A stretch of 64,000 nucleotides of DNA from Adiantum capillus-veneris (lineage: Eukaryota; Streptophyta; Polypodiopsida; Polypodiales; Pteridaceae): assembly GCA_014529385.2 (NCBI GenBank), contig CM043960.1, positions 23,684,396 through 23,748,395 on the forward strand. Direction: 5' to 3'. Positions 22,410-33,816 of the stretch are shown here, piece by piece (the stretch's first letter is position 1; each line of letters starts with the position of its first letter). The translations under genes and the position numbers were made by a program. The notes beneath the pieces were generated by a model that had not been told where the DNA came from, did not search any database, and was given only the letters and a program-made list of their open reading frames with translations.

Positions 22410-22622
22410 TCAAAACAATACGAAGATGAAAACATCAAGGCTATGGTCATAACCTATCATGGGTAATATGAAAGGGTTAATAGATGAGTTAATGGCATTC
22501 AATCTAGGCTGACCAAATATGCTACGAATTGTTCTTTGGAATTGTAGTTTTGTGCTTACCATAATATATATATTTTGTCTAGTGATTGGGATTAATTGTG
22601 TGTACAAATCCTCTTGGTTCAT
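22410..22622 (-). CDS. Unknown 70-aa ORF in outer LTR-like copy
   Basis: Starts M-N-Q-E-D-L-Y. It matches the ORF at 24368-24580 in the inserted copy with about six substitutions and no stop. Upstream on the minus strand the related first ORF is cut by the insertion at 22777. Function unknown. Confidence 0.4.
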   Translation of the reverse strand: MNQEDLYTQLIPITRQNIYIMVSTKLQFQRTIRSIFGQPRLNAINSSINPFILPMIGYDHSLDVFIFVLF

Positions 22623-23601
22623 AGCAAGATAACTACGCTTACGTCAAAAGAAAAGTTATAGTCTATGAGAGGTAGTATGATGGGATCCGGTGATAGAAGT
22701 ATTTCATTGAGCCTTTCTGGGCCAAAGAGAAACACTATACGTTGTTGAAAGTGTATTTTACGGCTAATCCATACGTTGTCGTGCTGTGACACGTACATAG
22801 TGGGAACGCATGCTACAAGATCTATCTTGTGTTTTTTTTAGATACATAATTATATTTCCTATAGTGTACATATGCATATTTAAGTATAATAATAAGCCTT
22901 CTATCTCATCCTATTATTTTTCTCAAGGGTAACCTATCCTTACTTTACCATCAAAAAATACTATGGGAAAAGCATCAATAGCTCCGCCTCTTTAACTTGG
23001 GGAAAAAGCATTGATTCTTTATTTCTACTATTTCATTATCATCTCACACCCTAGCTAGATCCTATATCTATGGTAAACTCCAATATATATATATTCTACG
23101 TATTTTTTATACTTTTCTTATATTTCTTTTTAAATAGCTACTAGGAGAGAATAAAACCCTAGTGGGACACTAGGTGGCATGATTTCAAAGATACACTTAT
23201 TTTAATGCATTATTGCAAGCATGATTACAAAACTTTGTCAAGGAGCAATGTCATGCTTTCATATGGCATGAGGTGTCCTTGTGAATTAAATGAAAGTTTA
23301 GGCTAAGGAGACCACATGAAGACTTTTGCTGCCATAAATGGACCCTATTTTGATGAATTTTTTACACAAGGTTCCAATCCGAATTGGAAAACAATTTTAA
23401 AATAAAAATCGTAGCTAATGAGCTGAAGTTTTTGCCCATATTTTTACTTTTTTATTTGGAGCCACGGTTGAGGAGATATGATCAAAATATTGGACCCTAG
23501 TCTGCCCACATCATGCAAGGACAACTAATTTCCAACTTTTCCAATTCATGTTCACACTGGCTCCTCTCTTCTTGTATAAACCCTTGGGGATTCCCTTCAC
23601 C

Positions 23602-23609
23602 TATAAAAG
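23602..23609 (+). promoter_or_regulatory. TATA box in LTR-like element
   Basis: TATAAAAG in a GC-balanced context about 830 bp into the element. The inverted counterpart lies at about 25405-25412 in the other arm. A downstream transcript could splice at GTAAGA (23881) to CTACAG (24039), ahead of the small ORFs; this is inference. Confidence 0.6.
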
Positions 23610-24152
23610 GGGACCTCTTCTTCCTTGGAAAAAACTCAAGCATTCAAGCCATTGATGAGAGGAATTCTTGAGGGAGTGAGTAGTAATGCCTAATTGTACT
23701 TAGCCCCATTAGCATAAGCCAAGCCTACACTTTCTCTTAGAGGAAGACTAGCCATTCTTGTACGCTATCCTTGGAAGATCAACTCTAATCAAAGAAGGTG
23801 TTGTACTTGGCGTATCAATCAACATTGAATTCTCCCCTCTTCTTCTCTCTCCCATCAATAATGGTGCCGAAGGGTTTCAAGTAAGATGTGTTCTACATTG
23901 ATGTTTTCTTGATTTCTTGTTGTTTTCATTTTCATCTCTAATCCAACATATATATATATGTATCTAATCTCATCTCCTTAACCAAATATATCTCTCTCAT
24001 TCTTAGTAATTCATCCTCTCTAGGTTCTCTTTGCTACAGGTACATCTCTCCCCGCAGTATCCTTATTGCCTACGTGCAAGAATAGGGCTTGGGAGGGAAA
24101 CTTCTTATCTCTTCACTTCTCTCATATCTACATTTCTCACATAATATCCTAG

Positions 24153-24371
24153 ATGAATAACCCACATGATGATCATTTCTATCGCTTTCACTCTGTACGA
24201 TCTATTAGAATTAACGTATGGATTAGCCGAAAAATACACTTTCAACAACGTATAGTGTTTCTCTTTGGCCCAGAAAGGCTTAATGAAATACTTCGATCAC
24301 CGGATCCCATCATACTACCTCTCATAGACTATAACTTTTCTTTTGACGTAAGCGTAGTTATCTTGCTATGA
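24153..24371 (+). CDS. Unknown 72-aa ORF, first of a similar pair
   Basis: Starts M-N-N-P-H-D-D and ends in V-I-L-L. From residue about 20 it aligns with the next ORF: W-I-S-x-K-I-x-F-Q, then L-F-x-x-x-R-L, then I-I-L-P-L-I-x-Y and F-D-V. An AG at 24151-24152 directly before the ATG could be a splice acceptor. The stop overlaps the start of the next ORF (ATGA). No family recognised. Confidence 0.4.
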   Translation: MNNPHDDHFYRFHSVRSIRINVWISRKIHFQQRIVFLFGPERLNEILRSPDPIILPLIDYNFSFDVSVVILL

Positions 24372-24580
24372 ACCAAGAGGATTTGTACACACAATTAATC
24401 CCAATCACTAGACAAAATATATATATTATGGTAAGCACAAAACTACAATTCCAAAGAACAATTCGTAGCCTATTTGATAAGTCAAGATTGGATGCCATTA
24501 ACTCATCTATTAACCCTTTCATATTACCCATGATACGATATGACCATAGTCTTGATGTTTTCATTTTCGTATTGTTTTGA
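24368..24580 (+). CDS. Unknown 70-aa ORF, second of a similar pair
   Basis: It overlaps the previous ORF by 4 bases. The shared pattern S-x-K-L-x-F-Q, L-F-x-x-x-R-L, then I-L-P-M-I-x-Y and L-D-V suggests an internal duplication of an ancestral domain of about 55 residues. A near-identical ORF lies at 22410-22622 on the minus strand. No membrane or zinc motif is visible. Function unknown. Confidence 0.4.
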   Translation: MNQEDLYTQLIPITRQNIYIMVSTKLQFQRTIRSLFDKSRLDAINSSINPFILPMIRYDHSLDVFIFVLF

Positions 24581-26228
24581 CATTCTCTTTTGTGTTCTTT
24601 CTTTGTGTGTGTGAGCGCAAGAGAGAAAGAGTGAGTCTTCTTTGATTGCACTTCTTTCCAAACCCTAGTCTTCATGGCATCTATGGTTTAACTCCTTCAT
24701 ATAGTTTTTGTAGAGTTCTCTCACAAACTCTCACAGCCATAAGCCCGGTGCTTTCCTGGCAAGACTGCAAATTTCTCGACAACGTTAATTCTAATAGATC
24801 GTACAGAGTGAAAGCGATAGAAATTATCATCATGTGGGTTATTCATTTAGGATAGTTTGTGAGAAATGTAGATATGAGAGAAGTGAAGAGATGAGAAGTT
24901 TCCCTCCGAAGCCCTATTCTTGCCCGTAAGCAATAAGGATACTACGGGGAGAGATGTACCTGTAGAAAAGAGAACCTAGAATTTGTAGAGAGGATAAATT
25001 ACTAAGAATGAAAGAGATAGGTTTGGTTAAGGAGATGAGATTAGATACATAAATATATATATATGTTGGATTAGAGATGAAAAAGAAAACATTAAGAAAT
25101 CAAGAAAACATCAATGTAGAACACATCTTACTTGACAAACCCTTCGGCACCATTATTGATGGAGAGAGAAGAAGAGGGGAGCACTCCACTTTGATTGATA
25201 CGCCAAGTACAACACCTTCTTTGATTAGAGTTGATCTTCCAAGGATAGCGTACAAGAATGTCTAGTCTTCCTCTAGGAGAAAGTGTAGGCTTGGGCTTAT
25301 GTTAATGGGGCTAAGTACAATTAAGCATTACTACTCACTCCCTCAAGAATTCCTCTCATCAATGGCTTGAATGCTTGAGTTTCTTTTCAAGGAAGAAGAG
25401 GTCCCCTTTTATAGGTGAAGGGAACCCCCAAGGGTTTACACAAGAAGAGAGGAGCCAGTGTGAATAGGAATTGAAAAAGTTGGAAATGAGCTGTCCCTGC
25501 ATGATGTGGGCAGACTGGGGTCTAGTATTTTGATCATATCTCCTCAACCGTGGCTCCAAATAAAAAAGTAAAAATATTGGCAGAAACTTCAGCTCATTAG
25601 CTACGATTTTCATTTTAAAATAATTTTCCAATTTGGATTGGAACCTTGTATAAAAAATTCATCAAAATAGGGTCCATTTATGGCAGCAAAAGTCTTCCCA
25701 TGGTCCCCTTAGCCTAGACTTTCATTTAATTCCAAAGGACACCTCATGCCATATGAAAGCATGACATTGCTCCTTGACAAATTTTTGTAATCATGCTTGC
25801 AATAATGCATTAAAATAAGTGTATTTTTGAAATCATGCCATCTAGTGTCCCACTAGGATTTGATTTCCTCCTAGTAGCTATTTAAAAAGAAAAATATGAA
25901 AAATACATAGAATATATATATATTGGAGTTTACCCTAGATATAGGATCTAGCTAGGGTGTGAGATGATAATGAGATAGTAGAAATAAAGAATCAATGCTT
26001 TTTGCCCAAGTTAAAGAGGTGGAGCTATTGACGCTTTTTCCATAGTATTTTCTGATGGTAAAGTAAGAATAGGTTACCCTTGAGATAAATAATAGGATGA
26101 GATAAAAAGCTTATTATTATACTTAAATATGCATATGTACAATATAGGAAAGATGATTATGTATCTAAAAAATTACAAGATAACTCTTGTAGGATGCGTT
26201 CCCACTATGTACGTGTCACAGCACGACA

Positions 26229-26803
26229 ACGTGCTTTTGCCAAAGAGCAAACACTAGTTACACAACAATATGTATATTTCCATCAGAATCTGACACCTAT
26301 TAACTCACACACTAACCATATTCGGTTAGCCGCGAATCACCACATGTTCAATTAGGTTAGATTTAAGATTGGATTTTGGATTCAGTTTTTATATTAGAGT
26401 CTACCTTCGGGATTATGGTAAAAAAAATTAGAGTTAGACGAACGATGACCCCTCTCTTCCTCTCTACGGATGCGACCTTAAGTTGGAAAGCTTTCAATGG
26501 CATGATACTCAGATTGGAGGCCAACATGTAATTTGCTAAGTAATCCCTAGAACAAAGATCTACTATGAAGAGATGTTAAGATGCTGTGAATTGCAACAGC
26601 TAGAGAAGAGGCAAAAGGGGTTTTGTCCACTACATGCACTATCATGTAGACGTGGGTGTGTAGATTTCTCATACCCACAAATATAGGCATTGAACAATAA
26701 AGACGAGATTATAACCCGGTGGTTCTGATCTCCGTGTACCTCTAGACCTAGGTGTGTTGGGATTGGACATGACTAGAGAATGTGAGGTAGTTTACAATGT
26801 GAA

Positions 26804-26858
<55 letters not shown>

Positions 26859-27299
26859 GGAGGATGCCAATAGAAGATTAAATTTATGTCTAGGTTATAA
26901 GGTTTTTACCTTCATTATGAGTAGTGATAAGGATGTGAAGCTGTCCAACCGAAACACTATCTCTCAACAAGGATCTTATTTCCTTGTAATCAATGCAAGC
27001 ATGTTGTGTGATGGACAAGACGTATTGCTTTGCAGCACGTTCACAAATTTGGCGAGTTCGATCCATCTATTATAGATCGAGTTGTTGCCAATTATAACTC
27101 GTCGGACTTTGACGTTGGCCAACATGCAGCAATCTTGCAACCCAATGACGTGTTCGCAGGCGCTTTGGTCAAGCAGCATACGTCAGGCCACAAGATGTAG
27201 CCTCTGATAGCTCGGAGGATGATCATGCAGACCACATTCCCAATTAGTAAATGTTTGATCCCAAGATCGATGAAATGATCGAGACGATCATGGATTCAG
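26229..27299 (+). other. CACTA 5' region, no clear gene, GA microsatellite
   Basis: The sequence contains a GA run at 26807-26857. 26990-27299 may hold a decayed first exon of the transposase gene, but stops prevent a clear reading. Confidence 0.45.
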
Positions 27300-30200
27300 A
27301 AAGGATGATATGAAAAGTGAAGCCGATACGCCATTGTATGATGGAGCACGTGTGTCTAGATTGAAAGCTCTCTTCGTTCTTCTCAACATGCAAGCAAAGT
27401 TTGGATGGAGTGACACTAGCGTCACAACACTTTTCAGGTGATCTATTCCAATGTGTTTACTTTAATAAAAAACTCTAGATGTATAATGATATGATAAATT
27501 ACTTATACAAGTGTACCGCATTTTTTTTTGCTGTGTAGATTGCTCAAAGAGCACATACTGCCAGCTGATAATGTGATGCTAGATTCCAGAGAGGAAGGAA
27601 GACAGATCTTGTGAAACTTGGGGATGGATTACAATTCAATTCACGCTTGTCCTAACGACTGTATTTTTTTGAAAGGGGAATACATAGACATGGAGAAGTG
27701 TCCGAAATGTGATTCCAAGAGATATTGAGTAGATCTCCACGGAACAAAAATTCCACAAAATGTTTTGTGACATTTTCCTCTGCTTCCGCGCACCAAGAAT
27801 TTCTTTGAATGTAAGTCCATGGCTGCCCTAGCATCATGGCATGAGGAGAATAAATCTTTGGATGGTGTGCTACAGATTCCTGCATATTGCGCAACCTGGA
27901 AACATATAGACGAAACATGGCTGGATTTTCCAGGGAAGCTAAAAATTTGTGCCTAGGCTTGGCTATGGATGGTGTAAATCCATTTGGTCAAATATCAATA
28001 TCTTACAGTGTATGGCCCGTTGTCATCGTTAACTACAACATTCCCCTGTGGTTGACTACCAAGAAGGGGCACCTGTGGCTAAGCTTGATTGTGTCGAGGC
28101 GCTATAAAGTGAAGAATATGGATGTGTATCTTTGTCCACTCTTGAAAGAGCTACAACAATTGTGGATTGGCATAGAAGTGGTGGATATGAGCCGACACAC
28201 AGGTCGACGGAATGCTTTGATCAGAGGCATTCTAATGTGAACCATGCATGACTATCCCGGACTAACAGAATGCTCAAGTGATTTACACTCAAACTCAAAC
28301 ACTATAAATCTTGGTTTTTCTCAAGCTTATCTATTGTCATGTATATACATGCAGGGCTTCAAACAAGAGGATACAAAGCATGTGTCACATGTGGACCTAG
28401 ACTGAATGTACGTCGGGCGCCCTCATTGAAGAAGAAAATCTACAATGGCTTTTTGGGAAGAGAGCCACCGAGGATGTCAGCACAAGTATGATTAGAGCAG
28501 AAGGCGATGTGTGATGACGGTTTGCCCCCAGGGATAAAGAGATTCTCTCTATGGTACGAGTTACCATATTGGCCCCGACTCATGAGCAATCACTTGCTCG
28601 ATCCAATGCCCATATTCAGAATGTGGGTAATCTGCTATGGCTCCATCTGACTGGTAAGAAAGATACTTTCGGATCCAGGGTTGACCTTAGAAATGTGGAT
28701 TGTATGGAGCAATATCGGCCGCAGATAGCATCCGATGGATCGATAAAACTCCCTAAAGCGCCATGGATTTTCACAGGAGCCCAAGAATGCAAAGTAAAAG
28801 AGACCATTCGATCTGTGCGGACCCCCACTAGCGTAATGCACTCGCTCCGAACGTGTTTCACTAAAGAAGGAAAGCTTACTGGTTTGAAGTCACACGACTA
28901 GCATAAAATGTGTCAGTTATGTTTGAAGTGGAATATATCATAGTGGGAATTGTGTAATAAATTTGTGTGTGGACTTTAATATCATTGCTAGACATGTTTT
29001 GTAGTTTTTATTACCAGTGTCCATTGAGGGATGTTTGTCTCCTGACGTCCGTAACACAATCTACAAACTTGCAAAGTTGGTGCAATGGATCTCACATAAG
29101 GAGATCAATGTAGACTCCATACCATTCGCCAAACTAAATGCTGTGGAGGTTGTGTGCATGTTTGAGAAACACTTTCCTACTACCATGCTAACCATTGAGG
29201 TGCATCTTCTTGTTCACATAGTTGATGAGGTGGAAATAGCTGGCACAATACATTCCAGATGGATGTTCTTTTTAGAACGTTTCATGAAAACACTTAAGGG
29301 ATACGTGCGTTAGAAGGCACGTCCAGAGGGTAGCATGATAGAAGTCTGGCTGGTATCAGAGTCCCTAGTTTACATTGGAGAGTGGCTAGATGGATTTGAT
29401 AAAGCCCAGGACACGCTATGGAGAACCATAGATGATGAGCGCATATCTGGGATTGTCATGTGCAATCTCGGTGTTGAGAAGAAGATGATGGAAGATCTAG
29501 AGGCTAAAATGAATTGATTTTGCATGCTTCACAATCCAGTGATGAAAAAGTGGATTTCACAATACAAGGATGTAAAGCAAGAGAAACAAAGGGCACGGAT
29601 CGAGTGGAGACGAGGAAGACGACCACCGATGCATTATCCGGCGGGTCTGAAGAGCCTACCAACATTCATGAGCTTAAGATGGTTGCACAACCAATTGAAA
29701 AGTGCACAACAGTGCGGTGAAGAAGTGACTGAGGAGGAGTGGGAGTACACTCGGTGTTGCATGACCAAGGTAAGTTTGCAATGTACGACTAGTGACTTTC
29801 TAGATGTTTGAACAACCACTCATAATCTTTGTTGGTTGTAGTATAAGTCATACACAATAGCATAGTGTAGGTCGACATTTTAGGGTGGAACGAATCGACA
29901 AAAAGCGTTTTACTCAAGATTGTGGAATCATGGAAAAATTTTAACAATCTAGTCGACGACGGTCCTCTGAGGTAGATCCTGTGATGGTGGAACTCACTTA
30001 CATCGGCATGCTTCAAGAGATTTTGAGAATCAATTATAGAGGATCTTTTGTCGACTTGTTTGATGTGCAATGGTTCAAGATAAACATGGAGGGTTGCAAT
30101 GCTACTGTGGGCAGAGGAGAGTCTGGTTTCCTTGAAGTGGATTCAACTGAAAAATGGACCGACCTAAGAGACACTTTCATACTACCCAAGCATTGTGAAC

Positions 30201-30556
30201 AAGTCAGTTATGTGCTTGGAAGCTCTCATGTAAATTATGTGGCTCTGGCAAGTGATATTTCATCCTACAAAGTCTGCATCAAACTGGTGGTACGTCATAG
30301 AGGTAGCCCCTTGTAGTGCACGGACGTATGAGGGCAACCATGTGCCAACCATAGCGGCATCAATGGAGGAGATTGAAGAAGATGCTCAGTCAAAAGTTGC
30401 TAAGGTGGTGCCAGACGAGCATCAAGCTGCTACTCTCTATGGGAAGCATGCAAAGGATCTACAAAATGAAATGGAGGACATCTACCTAAACGGAGAGCTC
30501 TATATAGATATAGGGAGTTATGCTGAGCTATGCGAGGATGAGAGAGAGACCTCTTA
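27300..30556 (+). pseudogene. CACTA transposase (TNP2/TnpD type)
   Basis: Transposase that would cut and paste the CACTA element. In order: G-W-S-D near 27400; intron 27438-27538; L-P-x-D-N with A-C-P-N-D-C (about 27650) and the C-P-K-C pair (about 27700); the dropped W-K-H-x-D-E-x-W segment (about 27900); the W-P-V-V-I-V segment (28015); a second intron 28279-28354; L-P-Y-W-P (28563); G-L-K-S-H-D (28885-28902). The 29017-29330 frame matches the C-terminal domain (R-W-M-x-x-x-E-R-x-M-K, then K-G-Y-V-R, A-R-P-E-G-S). 29981-30310 resembles the further domain (Y-x-G-x-L-x-x-I). Stops at 27614, 27727 and elsewhere, plus frame changes, make it inactive. Confidence 0.8.
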
Positions 30557-30837
30557 AAGCCATAAATATTGTATTTGAATAATTTTGCTCCGTTTTATAA
30601 TATATATTGTATTCACGTGGCTATACTTGAGAAATTTAAATTGTGTTTAATCGTCATTGCATCCACTCCAGGTACGTATGATCCAGGTTTGTTCTCACAA
30701 GCAGGGACACTCCTCGCCGACGAGGACTGTGCTCCGAGTGTGATGGAGACTGAGGCTTCAATTGCAAAGGAGGTGATCCACCTCTGCTCATAGATGATGC
30801 TCACCCCTCCACTAGATCTAGTTTAGATACTGCTCGC
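30557..30837 (+). other. CACTA segment with inverted partner at 44640-44735
   Basis: A possible exon begins after CAG at 30672 and encodes a short acidic peptide ending at a TAG at 30791. 30725-30825 is repeated in inverted orientation at about 44630-44735, beyond the nested gypsy element. The Tat element's truncated LTR begins at 30838. Confidence 0.5.
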
Positions 30838-31769
30838 CCCAAAGAGGAGAATTTATGATGTTTAGATACAAATGAGCTTGGGCCAACACCAATGGGGCAA
30901 ACAGCTCACACAATATTGGTAAAAGATACCAGATACAATCACAAACTGGAGCAGAAACTTCGCTCATAGGAGAAACTTACACAGCCAAAATAGCAAAAAA
31001 AGAGGGAGGAATTTGGCAAAATGGATAGCACCATCGCATCCGGAACGGCCCAAAACCCCAGTCTATAATGTCAAAGTGCTAAAATCCGACCTTGGATGAG
31101 CAGTTTACGGCCAAAACAGGCTCCAAAATGAGCAAAAACACAGCTGCGGCTGTTCCTCCTCTCTTCTCCACATTTTTTCTGGTCTTCTCTCTGTTTTTTC
31201 AGTTCCCACACTTAGCTTTATTACTTGAGCACCCTTGGCCTTTTAGATGACCTCAAACGGACCCCGAACAGGCCAAAAACTGACCTCGCAGTGCATAGTT
31301 GTCACCTTTTTGTAGCATTCTCACACCTGGCACTCAGCTTTTTTCCAATAATGCATCTCGCCACCACGTGAAGTGGCCCCAAAAAGTGGTCCTAATGATG
31401 ACCTTTCTGCATAACTCTCACAAGAAAACACCCACGTTGTGTTCGTCCTCATCCGCGTGCAAATATTGACCCCGTTCGCCCTCCTGACGTCACTAGATGC
31501 CATCTGACGCACCTGCTTACCTCATGTCGTCGGCCCGCGAATAGCTTCCTCGAGAAGTTTTATGCGCTATAAACTCCTCATTATTTTAGAAAAAACATAC
31601 TGGTACCGGTGATAGTGAAAATCGATGCACTATGTACATGTTGTCCTACCTGTACACATGTGGGCCCCACGTAACCACCTAGCTATGGAAGTCGGGCAAT
31701 CTTTTATCCGATGCACCATGCATGTGTATGTACATATGCGCAATCCCTTGCTCAAAAAAACTCATGACA
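30838..31769 (-). mobile_element. 3' LTR of Tat element, truncated at its end
   Basis: Matches the right-hand LTR from 38025 to 44497 with copia removed. On the minus strand it starts TGTCATGAG at 31769. Homology stops at 30838, while the other LTR continues about 220 bp further to 37806, so the last part is deleted here. Confidence 0.8.
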
Positions 31770-31792
31770 TAATTTGCCCATCCCCTAGCCTG
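31770..31792 (-). other. Polypurine tract of Tat element
   Basis: On the minus strand GGCTAGGGGATGGGCAAATT lies directly before the LTR start TGTCATGAG. Confidence 0.6.
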
Positions 31793-31797
31793 CTAGA

Positions 31798-32475
31798 TCA
31801 TTCATGATCAGCAGCAGCAAAGAGATATATGAGACTCGCCGCATCACAGGTCTCCTCATCCTTCACCAACATTGCTTGCTCCACAGACAGCTCATCTTGC
31901 TCCACCATCATCAATCTAGCATGATACAATTTAAGACACAATCCATTTACCCTTGACTTATGTAGAACACCATCCAGGTTAGCCAGCTGATATGTGCCAT
32001 TTGGAAAACACTCCACTACCTTGAAAGGGCCTTCCCACTTAATTTGAAACTTCTTTTGGAAGGTGTTGTCCAGCTTACTGTTGTAGCGCAAAACCAAGTC
32101 ATGCTTCTTGATACCCTTACTTTTGACCTTTTCATTTATCTTTGCCAAAGCCCTATCTTGCATCTGCCCATAATGTTCCAATGCACTCATCCTATCCAAC
32201 TGAACCTCTTGTAGCTATAAGAGCCTCTCTTCGAATGCATCACTAGGCGGCCCAAGAAACTTCTCTAACATCTTGACCGCAGGCAACTCTACTTCCACAG
32301 GCAATATTGCTTCTTTTCCATACACCAAATGAAATGGAGTAAACCCTGTACCTGTTTTCACCGAAGTACGGTAAGCCCATAATGCACTAGGCAATTCCAA
32401 ATCCCAATTCTTTCCTTGGTGCTCTGTCACTTTCGAAAGAATCTGTACCAACTCACCATTGAATCTTTCATTTAA
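31798..32475 (-). pseudogene. Tat integrase, C-terminal part
   Basis: Continuation of the integrase beyond the inserted DNA element. It begins with N-E-R-F-N-G, which carries the third catalytic Glu. It continues through W-A-Y-R-T-S, the T-P-F-H-L-V-Y-G-K-E motif and the C-terminal domain K-W-E-G-P-F-K-V. One in-frame stop at 32216-32218 interrupts it. The frame ends at 31798 just before the polypurine tract, as expected for the end of pol. Confidence 0.85.
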
Positions 32476-33812
32476 CACTAGGTTGGTAATGGGACACTTT
32501 TATGTCTTGGGACACTTTTATGTCCTGTTAAGTGACCATTTTCCTTGAATTATGTCAAGAGTTTCAAAATGGATTTTGAGGTGCTATCTATCTAGAAAGT
32601 CGTCTCATGAGCTGAAAAAAACTCAACATTTTTTTGGAATATCAATTCCATCTTTAACATTGTCCTTGCACAACATTTCACAACCTAAACTGTGTGAAAA
32701 AACGGGTCCTGTTTTTGGCTTTTTTCAACTTTTTGCAACTATACCACTCTAGAATTCATGTTTGTGAGGTCTATAATGCTAGAGAACTATCTTTAGTAGT
32801 CCTCAACATGTCCTGATGCTTCCAGGGAGAAATAAATATTAAAGTTGTAAGTTATGACCAAATTACAAAAATGGTCAAATCCTGTTTTTAGCCAATTTTA
32901 GCTCTTCTATGATTTTTTGGTGGATTTCATGATATCCAAATGCATTTTTGATTTTATATGTTGCATATTGTAACATAAAGCTAACATTCCTTGAGTGTTG
33001 GGGCACCTAATACCCTATTTTGCATAGTACACAACGATGGTTGATTTTTTCAATTATAGAAGAAAACGAAACATTCTAGTGTATCAAGTATAGCTTTTTC
33101 AATATTGTTATTTTCTTGTGACAACTACATGCATTTTGTAGGTAGTAATCGTATCTAATCAAAAGGATCAAATTTGTCTAGATATTGAATAGTTTCTATG
33201 GGATTCTACAACTCATAATGTTGAACCCAGTTTTTTCATGTTTGCTGTATTTAACACTTCATCTTTTTCCCCAAGATTCCCCTTGGTAAGAGATGTATTA
33301 TTCTTTTGACATGCTCCATGGCTCCTTATGAACATAAAGGACAATAGGGAACTAAGAAAACATGCATATATTATTTGTATTGAGCGTGGCTATAGAAACT
33401 TTGATGATAGGTTTGTAGAATGGTAAAAATTCAACTTTTTTGTACCTATTTATTTTGGCAAAACAAAAAATAGTGAGTGAGAAGCAATCATATGTTCTGA
33501 TCACCAACCCATTGAAGTTAACTAGGGAATTTATCTCAAGTCCTACAAAAATCTCTAATCTTATTTTTATGCAACAAAACCTAAGAAATGACTGTTTTGA
33601 TGAAAATTCACTGGTCCATCAACTTTGGAGGCTTGGTGTGACCAAAAGATGAGAAATTTTACAAGTTTCTTAATTTTTCCATGTTTAGTGGGCCTCGAAC
33701 TATAACCGCATGAAAGGATTTCACAAAATGAGTGGATCTACTATGGTTTTGGAGATTTTTTTCAAAACCCTGAAAGGACACTTTTATGTCCTGTTAGGTT
33801 ACCAACCTAGTG
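32476..33812. mobile_element. 1,337-bp DNA transposon flanked by TTAA
   Basis: The ends CACTAGGTTGGTAA and its perfect inverse are 14-bp terminal inverted repeats. TTAA lies on both sides (32472-32475, 33813-33816), and removing the element with one TTAA restores the integrase frame. GGACACTTTTATGTC motifs stand twice inside the left end and once inside the right end. The interior is A/T-rich with no transposase, so it is non-autonomous. TTAA duplications are typical of piggyBac and Kolobok. A 3-bp TAA/TTA duplication (PIF/Harbinger or CACTA) cannot be excluded, because the flank is itself a palindrome. Confidence 0.85.
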
Positions 33813-33816
33813 TTAA

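Larger units (their letters stand above)
22777..24781 (+). mobile_element. 2.0 kb LTR-like element, inner copy
   Basis: 2,005 bp starting TGTCG and ending CGACA, a 5-bp terminal inverted repeat with the TG...CA form of LTRs. The flanks are ACGT (22773-22776 and 24782-24785). A TATA box lies at 23602. It carries two small overlapping ORFs near its end. It looks like a solo LTR or a complete short LTR-type element. No RT, gag or primer site is seen. Confidence 0.8.
22209..26228 (-). mobile_element. 2.0 kb LTR-like element, outer copy, interrupted
   Basis: Minus-strand copy, about 2,011 bp without the insertion. It begins TGTCGTGCTG at 26228 and ends TTGACA at 22209 (minus-strand reading). It is split by an inverted copy of itself at 22777-24781 with a 4-bp ACGT duplication. 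The bases flanking the outer copy (CTGT, ACGT) do not form a convincing target duplication. Confidence 0.75.

Noticed and set aside
28616-28861. Minus-strand ORFs at 28616-28861 and 29789-30070
   Set aside because: Antisense shadows of the CACTA transposase pseudogene.
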